From contig NC_134023.1 of the NCBI RefSeq assembly GCF_040712315.1, positions 15,075,442-15,139,441 of the forward strand: 64,000 bases of DNA, written 5' to 3'. The stretch is from Castanea sativa (Eukaryota > Streptophyta > Magnoliopsida > Fagales > Fagaceae). The notes under the pieces were generated by a model, which saw nothing but the letters and a program-made list of their open reading frames with translations, made no database searches and was not told where the DNA came from. Made by a program: the position numbers and the translations under genes. Position 1 is the first letter of the stretch. Every line of letters begins with the position of its first letter. Shown one piece after another: positions 47,351 to 57,593 of the stretch.

Positions 47351-49429
47351 TGCTTTAGAATTTGGCAATTTGGATCAGGAAGATTTGTGTTCCAGGTATG
47401 ATATCTATTTGCTTTAATTTTTCATCTATTATTTGTAGTGTACTCCTATGAGCAGAGGATTCGTACGGCAATTTTCTTGTATGGCTTTCTATAGTATGGC
47501 AGCAAGTACTCCTATAGCAACTCGTATCATATGGCAATTTCTTGTATGAAGAAAATTTCCATATGAGTACTTGCTTTTTAACGGATTGCTGTCTTACTTT
47601 TCATCTATTTTTTGTTTTCTACTCCTAATCCTATCTTATTTCAACTATTTCTAGTAACATCAGTTAAATGCTGAACTGGGCTCGGGTGTTGTTTGTATTT
47701 AACGTCGATTACTTGCTGCCAAAAACTTCAATTTTTTTTTACTCCCTTATATTTGAAAAGGTTTACTAACTTAGCTAGTTCTACCTAATTTAGGAAAGCG
47801 CCAATCCAACAAATGCACTTTGAATGTGCTGTTTTTTTAAGGATTTTCAGGTAAGATCACTGTCGTGAGTTGCTATATTGGTAAATTAGGAGCTCCCGCA
47901 TGTTAAAATAGAAAAGAATCAAGGGAAGAAACCAGTGATCTAGAGAGTCAGGAGGAAATGTTCTCATTCTTAATTCAGAATCTTGTAAAATAGTTCCCTG
48001 TTTGTAGTTTTGTACACTATTGTTTGTTTTATAAATTTAGATTGTTGGTAGCATATAAACTATATTTGAGGAGCATCTCATAGACCTTCTGTGTCAATGC
48101 TGCTGTTAGCAATTTTCTTGTATCAGCAGAGGATTCATCTCATTATGTAATTTGAAAGTGGCGTTGTACCTTGTAAAAATAATGCTTTAAGTACACAGCA
48201 AGTAATTAACTTTCATCTATATTTGTTGTGTACTCCTATCCTATTTCACCCATTTCTAGTTCCATAGGTTCAATGCTGAACTGGGTTTGGCTTTTGTTTG
48301 AGTTAATGTATTAAACTTGATTACTTTCTGCCAAAAAATTTAGTAAATAATTGTTTGGTTTCTGAGGGTTTTTTTTTTTTTTTTTGGGCCTTCATATGTG
48401 GGGATTAGACAAAAGCTTAAGGTTTTGTTTTCCCAAATTCTGGCTACCATGTGTTGCTTTCATATAAAATCATGATCCTGGACAGCAGTAGAGGCACTTA
48501 GGATGCAAAGTTTGATGAAAGAAAGAGTCTAGAAGGTACAGGGTATTACTGAATCAATAGCAACAATAATACCACCCATATTTCTGTTGCCACGGATGGC
48601 TGTCGCCCACAATCTGCATTCTATTCACTACTGAATGATCTTCTGTTTGAGCTAAGAAAAGAAGGTATAGAAGAATCTTCTTTTCCTTCCAAAGGCTATG
48701 GAAAGCCATAGGTAGTATCAATTTAGGATTAGGTGAAAAAAATTACTTTATAACTTCATCTATGTTAAAAACTAGCACCCTAACCTTTTTACAAAGCTAC
48801 TCAATCTTTGATTAACAAGGTGGGTCTCGCATTGTTCAAGATATAGATTATCTCAACCCTTTTGATGAGCTTTGTTATCCACTGGATCCCTAGTTTCTAC
48901 ATTGGACAAATCTTATTTTATATGCCTTTGACAAGTTAAACTATGTATTTTGTAACATAAGATAATATCTACAATTTAGTTATAATTAGTAGGTTTGCGT
49001 AATAGGTCTAATGTCCACAGTGGTGGTAGGTTCATAACTAATTTTGAAAATTTCACCAAATTAGTAGGGTTGGTCATGGGCTTAATGAGCTCTAGCATTA
49101 CTTATGTGGACCTTACTTTGAAGTTTTGGGAAGAATGCCAGATGATGGTAGGCTACTTTCCAATGCTACTCTCTTGGACAATTTTTGGTGCTTCCATCAA
49201 TTTTGCTGTCTCTTGTTTTGTGATTGCACGTTCTGCAGATTGGTAGTACAATCACAGAATCACTTATCGCTTTAATGCTTTAAGACGCTAACTGAACCAA
49301 AAATAGCATTACCCTTTGCATCTTCATCTTTTTGAAAGCCCAGACCCATTCTTCTGGATCTACATTAGTCCTATTTTAGGTGCAAAGCCTCTTCAATAAA
49401 GGCCTCTTTCTCTCTTTCTTTTATTTATT

Positions 49430-50040
49430 TAATTTCTCCCCCATTTTTCATTTTGTTGATTGAAAGAGGATAAGCGCTATCCATTGAGTAAAGGGGGGGT
49501 TTGCTACAGTGATTCGGGCGGTTGGTGGCCCCTTTCGAGAGTTGCGGGTCCTTGCCGCTGCATGAGTGGTAGCTCACGCTCAAAACTTCTCCGACACGAG
49601 TCCTAGTCGTTGCGCTGCAGTCCGTTTCCCGCCTTCGCTTGCTCGATTTGCACTTCTGATTGGTTCCATTCATCCCCGACCCTAATGAATCGAGTATGAA
49701 GGGGTCCGTCCGTCAAGCGGTTCGGGTTCTCGGTCAGTTCCCGTTCGCTCGCCCCCCTCATAGTCCGTTAGTGGGTAGGGCGGTAAACTTAGAGGGCGCC
49801 CGCCTCCTCTTCAGTCGTGTCCTCGACAACCCGGCGGTTGTTCGGTCTCCGCTTTTGGGGGCGGGAGTGCTTGGCCGCTGGGGTTTCCTTTTCCTCAACC
49901 AATTCGGTTGTGTCAGTATGAGTTTTGGCACGTCTTCTTGTTGGGAAGACTTCTTTTCCAGAAAAGCACATTTAACTTGCTCTTATTGAGGTCCCCAGCG
50001 GGCCTCTTCCTATGAAGTTGGGATGAAAGATCTTGGCTTT
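49430..50040. other. GC-rich island, possible organelle-derived (mitochondrial) insert
   Basis: About 600 bp of clearly higher GC, rich in CG words (GATTCGGGCGG, TTCGAGAGTTGCGGG, CGTCCGTCAAGCGG, CCCGGCGGTTGTTCGG), in sequence that is otherwise strongly AT-rich and CG-poor. It lies within sequence absent from segmental copy 1, so it is an insertion. The composition and lack of CG decay fit recently acquired plant mitochondrial DNA. I cannot name a mitochondrial gene in it. Open frames on both strands (49425-49673 and 49660-49989) are probably by-products of high GC. Confidence 0.45.
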
Positions 50041-50290
50041 CTTCAGGTTTGATTGAAAATTCATTCCTGAACCCTTTAATGCTCTCTGATTTTCAGCAGT
50101 AATATAGTGCTCATTTAATATCTTAGGTTTTCACAGTACTCTTATTCTTATACAACTTTATTTGATGCTTCACCTGGAAGCTTGGGAGTCAAATGACACT
50201 TTGTAGAACACCCTTGGCCTAATATTGCTTATAACAGCACTAGTGTCCTTACTTCAACTTCAATGTAGTTTTGCAAAGCATGTTTTTTTT

Positions 50291-51053
50291 TTTTTGTTAA
50301 ATCCTTGCGGTCATTCTCTACTACATGGGCTAGTTAGGTATTTTGAGACTGATTTTTGTGATTTTCAAACTCATTTTCTTTTAGATTAAGATCCATTATA
50401 TCACATCTCAGTTTCATATCGTTGCAGTTTAATGTACTATTACCATCATATTGATAATTTTTGTAATTGTCCCTCCATTTGTATTTGTAGTATATAATGT
50501 CCTAAAATGGATGAGCATGTTGGGTCTGACTTCTGGTAACACGTCGTCCAAAAATCTTCATTGCCTCATGACTTCTTGATCCTATAGGTTGCTTATATGG
50601 GTGATTTTACTCTTTAATTTCACTGTAAAAAGGAAAAGAAAAAAGATACTGATACGTAATTATTGACAATGAAGAAATGTATTATGTTATTGATTCTGTT
50701 TGTACATTTAGTGCCACAAAGCACTAAAGCATCTCAAGAGAGGTGGACCAAGAAGGAGCTCATCTGATGGTGGAACAATTTTGGACAATAATCCTATGTT
50801 AATTCAGACTAACTTAACTTCATTGTTAATCCCAAACTAACGCCAATGTTAATCCCAGACTACTTGTCAAATCAAAATTAGGATTCCTTGTAGAAACCTT
50901 TGCTGTCATTAGTTTTTTCCACCTTAAAAGACAAGGTAATTATGTAGTTCACAACTAAGCTAGCTAGACGTGCAAGATATTTTTGAGGTTTATCGGTGTG
51001 AATAGAGGATATTCCACACATCATAATAATGTAATCTTAGCCGATTTGGCAAA
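50291..51053. other. Intergenic, no gene seen
   Basis: AT-rich sequence after segmental copy 2. There is a small repeat of GTTAATCCCA(A/G)ACTA near 50825-50860. No coding frame of note. Confidence 0.35.
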
Positions 51054-51054
51054 T

Positions 51055-51109
<55 letters not shown>

Positions 51110-51390
51110 CAAGAAAGCATAAAATTCTGCCAAGTAGCGCTCTAATTTTACATTTAGCCTTAATCACTAAATTCTTCCTATTATTCTCCAAAATGTTTTA
51201 AATTTCATTAAAGAAAAAAGCCCATTAACATGAAAAATTAGGGCAAATTACAGCACAAGCTAATTCTATTAATAAATCACTAACTTCTTCCTACAATTCT
51301 CCAAAATGTTTAAATTTTCATTAAAGAAAAAAGCCCATTTACATGAAAAATTAGAGCAAATTACAACACAAGCTAATTCTATTAATAATA
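51054..51390 (+). mobile_element. Helitron-like 5' end followed by a 113-bp tandem duplication
   Basis: TCAATATATA... with about 24 AT units, ATAAAAGCA, then CCAAGTAGCGCTCTAATTTT and CATTTAGCC. The same order is seen at 52974. After it, a unit of 113 bp (51162-51274) is repeated at 51275-51387. No matching Helitron 3' end follows, so only a 5' part is claimed. Confidence 0.45.
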
Positions 51391-51956
51391 AAATTAAGAA
51401 CAATTAATTTTTCCCACGTTTAGATGAGAGTTAACAATTGATTGTTCTCACGTTCTCCTTTCAAAAGTACAATTTGGAGTCTCAATGTAGTTAACGGTTT
51501 CAATAAATTCTGAAGATTAAAGATTTCACCATTTTTAGTCTCTTGGATTTCAATCACTTCTTCACATTCTTTTTGACAATTATACAACTTATTGGACTCT
51601 TGCACTACTAATTTATTTATTTTTCTGAAATGAAAGAGTTTCTCCCATTATTTGCATATTATAAAAATCTGTTATAGCTGAAAAAAAGAAAAAAAAGTGG
51701 ACCTCCAATTTTGTTCTCCCACTCTGCCTTTGCTTCCTCCACCGATGCCAATCTACTTTGAAGCTCATATATTTCTCTAATCGTTATGTTTCGAATCAAA
51801 CTTAGATCTTTCATTACTTCTTGACTAAACTCAAGGTATTCTTTATTTTTTATTTTCTTCTTTCCTTTTTTATTATTTAAATAGTTATGTTGTCTACTTA
51901 AATATTAAATGGGTATTTTGTACGCAAAGTGTTTGTTAAAATGTTTAAATGTTTTG

Positions 51957-51987
<31 letters not shown>

Positions 51988-52973
51988 GATTTTTGATAAC
52001 ATACCTCCTATTTCATTTTGCCTTCCCCTAATAGAAATGAATAATAGGATGAAATTATCCTATACCTTTAAGTTTTATGATTTTACTTTAGTGTTAATTA
52101 AGCTTTGTTCCACTTTATTGTAGTAAAAGTAGAATGCAAAGATTTTTTAAAGCTCTCAGATTTATTATTTTGTTTGTTTCTTAAGGTGTCAATGACTCAA
52201 TTGTAAGGATTTAATGTCAAACTTTTTTTATTGTATAGGTACTATTTTTTTTAGTTGTGGGCAAATTTTGATAGGTTTTGATGTTTGTGTTTGCAATTCA
52301 CAAGTAGAGGGATATCGCTACACTGGAGGTGAATGGTGATGTTCATGTTGGGGTCTTAGACAAATATGGTGAGTCACATGTCTTCGATATCAAGGTTTTT
52401 GATTTCCTTTTATTGGTTTTAGTTTTGTTCAATATATATTTTTTTGTTAATTTTTAAATTCTGTTTTCTTTTCAATTATCGTACAAAGTTTAGTAATTGT
52501 TTCCATAATGATTATATCAACGATATTCCTCCTTTTATTTTTGTACAGATAAATCACCGATAGTGGTGCTTAATGCTTTAAAACATCAAAAGCTAATCAC
52601 AAGTAGCATATGCAATTAGTACTTTTCTAAGTCCAACACTTTTTTTTTTCCTTTTTGTTTAGTGACATTTAGTACTACCCCTATTTAACTAAAAGTGAGT
52701 TGGTACTTCTTTTTTTTTCTTTTCTTTTTTTTGTTTTATTGAAGTCATCTGCAGTTTGTGGAGCCGAAGATAAATGTTTTATTGATGGAAAATTGTATTG
52801 ATGTAGCATGTAACTACAATTTAATTTGCTCAAAGGACTATTAGCATGTAACCTATGATTAGTAGGTTCATATTCTTTTGTATATTAATCTTAAAAAATT
52901 ATATTTACTCTATTTTTAATAACATATAATTAACTATAGTGCAAGCTTCATATGCTAATCATCAATCAATTAA
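51391..52973. other. Intergenic, no gene seen
   Basis: AT-rich with several T runs (about 51957-51980 and 52640-52730). No protein family or transposon ends recognised. It could be interior sequence of the Helitron whose 5' end is at 51054. Confidence 0.3.
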
Positions 52974-53965
52974 TCAATATATATTATATATAAAAGCAGA
53001 GACCTTATGCAAGAGTGCATGAGCTCTTGCCAAGTAGCGCTTTAATTTTGCATTTAGCCTTTTTTTTTATCTCTTTTATTAAGATTTTTTTTCCCGAAAA
53101 GTTCACATTAATTTATTTTATTTAGCCTAAGCTTACACCACACTTTTCACTATTTTTCATGTCTTTTAGCATACCCATTGTTTTAGTTTTTTTTTTTTTA
53201 AAAGAAAAATAAAATAAGTAAGGACTAATAGTAATAATTAACGAGATAAGGCTTTAGAAAAAGATAGAAAGATACAAAAATGTTGTAGATTGTTAAATAA
53301 AATGCACTATTTCACTATATATTACCAAAATAAAAGACTTGAGACTAACAAAACATTTGAAAGAGAGAAAGAGGAATATGAGGGGTCACCACCTTCGTTA
53401 CACTGATCTCCCACCACCATCAAGACATTGAAACTCCTACGAGTAATTTTTTTTTTCTTTTTAAATTAGGGGCATAAATATGATTTAGGTTTAGGAAATT
53501 TGTTTAGTTAGTATTTATTTTAAGTATATAAGTAGAGAGAATATTTGGTGCGTAATGTAAAGCCATATTCTATCATGGTTTAATTTTAAATCATCTATAA
53601 GACATGCATACACACTTGCCCACACCATATCTTAATGTCTCACTATCGATTAGTGGCAGACAGTCAGAGAGTTATGCACACTTTTACTCCAAAGTATGAA
53701 ATATGTGAACACAACACAAATTAGTTGATTTTCATAGTTCCGTTATTCTTTTGCATTTATTTTCGGTTTCATGATTTAAAAAAAAAAAAAATACCTTAAG
53801 AAGACTACAAATATGCAGTGAAGTTACTAAACTAATTTTTAATTTTTTAAAATGTATATGTTTCTTTACTCTAATTTAGTTTACTTTATCTTTATAATAT
53901 TATCCAAAACCGTATAATATAAAATATTACAAAATTATCCGTGTATTGCACGGACAACTTATTAG
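52974..53965 (+). mobile_element. Non-autonomous Helitron-like element
   Basis: 5' end TCAATATATATT then TATAAAAGCAGAGACC and AAGTAGCGC, a form common at plant Helitron starts. The 3' end has the hairpin TCCGTG-TATTG-CACGGA (53938-53954) followed 11 nt later by TTAG before a T. There is no target duplication or inverted repeat, as expected for Helitrons. The last bases TTAG differ from the usual CTRR, so the exact end is uncertain. No helicase/Rep coding is present. Confidence 0.6.
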
Positions 53966-55080
53966 TTTGTCTTAATGAGAGTTACAACCTTTTTCTTAAG
54001 AAGAATTTCTAACACAATTTAGTCTACGATAATACAAAGGATTGGGGTCTCAATTCTATCTCTTGACTAGGAAACAATTCTTGGGGTTCGAAGACCATTT
54101 GATCTATATCTCTAACCAAAAAAAAAAAAAAAAAGATCTATATCTCTAACAGAGGCAATTTGCGAAGATAAGACACAACATCGTTGTAATTCTAAAAAAT
54201 AGGAACTATTTGAACATGTTATTGGAAGTTTAAGGACAGAAAACATAGTTTATCTATTAAATTGTTGTTGTACCAAACATATCACTGAACATTATTTGGA
54301 GTCTACAAAATATACATAATTTATCTTATGGTCATTTAAAAATATATGCATATTTCTACTTACACGTGACAACGTACATGTCCCTTTAGTTCATTGAATA
54401 AAAGCATTGGAGGATGTTATATCTACTAACAAATCAGACCAAAAAGTTCATATATAATGATGTAACATCATGGAAAATTCTTGGAACATTAGGCTGTGTA
54501 TTAGACATATCATTGAGGAAATTGACAATGTATCAAAAATAATATGACTTTGAGACGTGTTAAACACACTCTGTTTTTTAGGGGATAAGTGTTCACACTT
54601 GAAAGAGATTGTTGTCTAGTTAAGAGTAATTTACCTCTAGAATACAACAAATCTATTCACTGCAAAATAACAAATATAAAATTTCATTTTAACAGAATTT
54701 CTTACTAAATTGTGAATGATATAGGCCTATAAAAAAAATTATCTTTTAAAAATCAATTATTTTGTATTAGATAAAAAATTTACGGACTATGATCTAATGC
54801 ATCCCATCTTATGTTAATAAAATAAGAAATTACTATATGCTCCTAATCATACGTCTATCCAAAAGTGTCACATGCCTTGCAAGCATATATATGCATATAT
54901 ATTTTAGAGCTATGTATCTATAGATTCTCTAAATCATTTTATTTATTGGTATTTTGTATTACACCGTATGCTGACAACATATTTTGTAAACTTTCAATAT
55001 GAGATAAGCCTTAAAACACATTTGATTATATCTATATTACAATAGTATATTAATATTAAAGGGTTTACATTATCTACTAT
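53966..55080. other. Upstream intergenic region of the thaumatin-like gene
   Basis: AT-rich. A short duplicated phrase (GATCTATATCTCTAAC at about 54100 and 54135) flanks an A run. No gene is seen. The right part should hold distal promoter of the gene at 55181. Confidence 0.35.
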
Positions 55081-55102
55081 TAGATCTGTGATCAGATCCC
55101 TC

Positions 55103-55110
55103 TATATATA
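55103..55110 (+). promoter_or_regulatory. TATA box of the thaumatin-like gene
   Basis: TATATATA 71 bp before the ATG at 55181, which leaves a normal leader of about 40-45 nt. Confidence 0.65.
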
Positions 55111-55180
55111 CCACCACCTCTTTCTATCCTCTATCTATACTAGCTCTTATAAACCTTTAGATAAATCAAAACATTCATCA

Positions 55181-56127
55181 ATGGGGATTCGAGTAGTCTT
55201 TCTCCTCACTTTGGCCTCCCTCTACTTTTCAGGCAAGCTATTTCAATTTTTTTTGTCTTTTTTTTTTTCATCATACTCTACATCAATTTAAGTACACTTA
55301 TACACAAATTAACCAACTATGATATTGTGTTGACTATAAGATACAATGATTTTAATTAATGCATGCAATACGTGAACTCACACCCCCCCCCCCCCTGGCT
55401 CTTTGAATTTTACAAAGATTTCTGTTAATATGTTTTGTACATAGGGGCTCACTCAGCTACATTTGCAATCACAAATAACTGCCCATTCACAATCTGGCCA
55501 GGAACCTTAACTGGCTCCGGTGGCCCTCAATTATCTCTATTAACTGGTTTGGAGTTAGCATCCGGTGCTTCATCCTCTCTTAATGTCCATCCCCCATGGT
55601 CTGGTCGGTTTTGGGCACGATATCAATGTTCTAAGGACCTCTTTGGAAAATTTAGTTGCAGCAGTGGAGACTGTGGATCAGGTCAAATAGCATGCAATGG
55701 TGCTGGTGCAATTCCACCAGCTTCCCTAGTGGAATTCACAGTTGCAACAAATGGTGGACGAGATTTCTATGATGTTAGTCTTGTGGATGGCTTTAATTTG
55801 CCAATCTCAGTTACCCCCCATGGTGGAAAAGAAGGGTGTAATGCCATAAGCTGCAGAGCTAATTTGAACACAGTTTGTCCTCTCGAGTTGGCTGTGAAAG
55901 CATCAGATGGTAGTGTAATTGCTTGCAAGAGTGCATGTTTGGCATTCAATCAGCCACAATACTGTTGTACAGGTGATTTTGGTTCGCCAGATACATGCTC
56001 GCCATCTAACTATTCAAGGATTTTCAAGGAACAATGTCCACAAGCTTATAGCTATGCTTATGATGATAAATCCAGCACCTTTACTTGCACTGGTGGGCCT
56101 GACTATGCCATAACTTTCTGTCCTTGA
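55181..56127 (+). CDS. Thaumatin-like protein (PR-5 family)
   Basis: Two exons: 55181-55232 and 55445-56127, joined in phase 1 to give 244 residues plus a stop. The exon-1 donor is CAG/GCAAGC, a GC-AG intron; the acceptor is CATAG. Exon 1 encodes a signal peptide (MGIRVVFLLTLASLYFS), and cleavage near SGAHS would give a secreted protein. The mature part has 16 cysteines, the family's usual number for eight disulfides. It also has the acidic-cleft residues (Arg in FWARYQC, Glu in LVEFTV, Asps in FYDVSLVDGF and SPDTC), which fits an antifungal or glucan-binding TLP. The family signature region reads GKFSCSSGDCGSGQIAC, with Ser where Thr is usual. No stops or frameshifts, so it looks functional. 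Thaumatin-like proteins act in the cell wall space and are often pathogen- or stress-induced. Confidence 0.95.
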
Positions 56128-56803
56128 TACATATAATAAGTTAACAGCCGACCCCTTGGAAGAAAAAAAATTGAAAAGCTTTATAGACAAGGATCCAATA
56201 AGTCAAAAAGAAATTCTGGCTGATTGATAAATGTATTGTTATAATTTCTTATCGTGTTTTTCAGCTGTCAAAAACATTTCTTGCATATATTGCAACAAAT
56301 AATTGTGTTATTTGAATATGTAATTAATTATTTGTGGGGGTTTGAGCTATCATACTCACTAGAAAAAATCATCTAGAAACCGGAGTATGCTTCTTAAGTG
56401 GTAGAATTTAGGTTCTTTAGCTTTTGATTTAGAATCTTAAAGGACCAAAAGACTTATTACTAGCAAAAGGGAAAAAAGAAATTGTTCAAGAAGAGAAAGT
56501 AATGTCCATGCGTCTACCTTGTTAAAAGTTGATTGCCTACTGATAAGTATTAGAAAGGTAGGCTCTACCATGTCTCGATATTATTTGTATCATTCGAAGA
56601 TATTCTCATCCTTAACGGTTGTGGTAATATTAGGTTGTACAATCAAATTTAAACATGTAGGTACATCAAACTTAAATGATAACATTGCTTGTAATTTATT
56701 AATCAATGCAACTATGAGTTTATTTTTAATTAAGACAACTAAAACCTAAGTTTGGGCTTGAACCATGTATTTAATTTTAAAAACATTGTCTTATCAAAAG
56801 AAA
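56128..56803. other. 3' flank of the thaumatin-like gene
   Basis: Contains the 3' untranslated region, with AT-rich candidate polyadenylation sites (for example GATAAATG near 56225). No further gene is seen. Confidence 0.4.
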
Positions 56804-56923
56804 ATCTTAACAACATTGAGTAATGTCTTCTCAACAAAGCAAAACAAACAAACAAAAAATTGATCAATTTTTTGTTTGTTTGTTTTGCTTTATTGAGAAG
56901 ACATTACTCAATGTTTTTAAGAT
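56804..56923. repeat. Near-perfect 120-bp palindrome
   Basis: Two 60-bp arms meet without a loop at TTGATCAA (centre 56863.5). The arms contain ACATTGAGTAATGTCTTCTC and its inverse and differ at only two pairs (56811/56916 and one in the AACAAAGC/GCTTTATT block). Such a hairpin could be a tiny foldback transposon or give a hairpin RNA. No clean flanking target duplication is seen. Confidence 0.9.
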
Positions 56924-57309
56924 GTGATGCCCCGTCATCAAAATGTTGAAATGGGATTTCTAACTAAATGAGACTAGGTTTTCAAATTATCAAATTAATT
57001 ATTCATTTGTGAAAAGGAAAAATTAATTTATAAATTTAAATTCTCAATTATGTTCTAAATTTTCTTTCCATGCATATATGCTCATCCTTTATTTTGATTG
57101 GACCAATGAGAATTCTAGGTGATTGATTATAGTTTCTATTTAAAAGACCAATTAAAATCAATTACCCTTTTTTTCTCCAAAAAAAAAAAAAATCAATTAC
57201 AATCGTCTGCATTCTAGTCCATTTTAAAGATATTTTCCAAGTAATGATATTTTATTCATCAGTATTTTCATTCTAGTTTCAATTTCCTATATGAAAAGTG
57301 ATTGTTTTA

Positions 57310-57590
57310 GGGTCAATTTGGATATAATTTATTGTTGAAAATTGAAAACTGAAAACACTGTAGCAAAATAATTTTTAAATGTGTAAATAGTGCTGTAGGA
57401 CCCATTTTTAATTTTTGTTTGAATAAAGTGGTTGTGGGTCCCATGAACAGTGCGTGAACAGTAACTTTGTCTCCCACACAGTATAATCACGTGCATGAAC
57501 AATACCAGTTACTGTTCATAAGCGCTGAAAAAAAAAAAAAAAGGAGAAAACTCAAAACGTGCAAACACAAATGTGAATCCAAATAGATAC
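57310..57590. mobile_element. Tourist-like (PIF/Harbinger) MITE, 281 bp
   Basis: Left GGGTCAATTTGGATA; right in reverse complement GTATCTATTTGGATTC; TTA at 57307-57309 and 57591-57593. Shares internal words (GTAGCAAAATAATTTTTAAATGTG, GAACAGTGCGTGAACAGTAA) with the MITE at 33863, in inverted sense, so both are one family. Confidence 0.85.
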
Positions 57591-57593
57591 TTA

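Larger units (their letters stand above)
44688..50290. repeat. Segmental duplication, copy 2
   Basis: Counterpart of 31735-36400. It lacks the MITEs and kinase fragment of copy 1. It has its own additions: about 750 bp at 47030-47770 (with a partial internal repeat of the GTATCAGCAGAGG region and a (TC)n tract), 48390-48790, and about 1.15 kb at 48950-50120 that includes a GC-rich island. Confidence 0.85.

Noticed and set aside
49425..49989. Open frames on both strands in the GC-rich island
   Set aside because: High GC lowers stop frequency; neither protein shows a known domain, so they are not called as genes.
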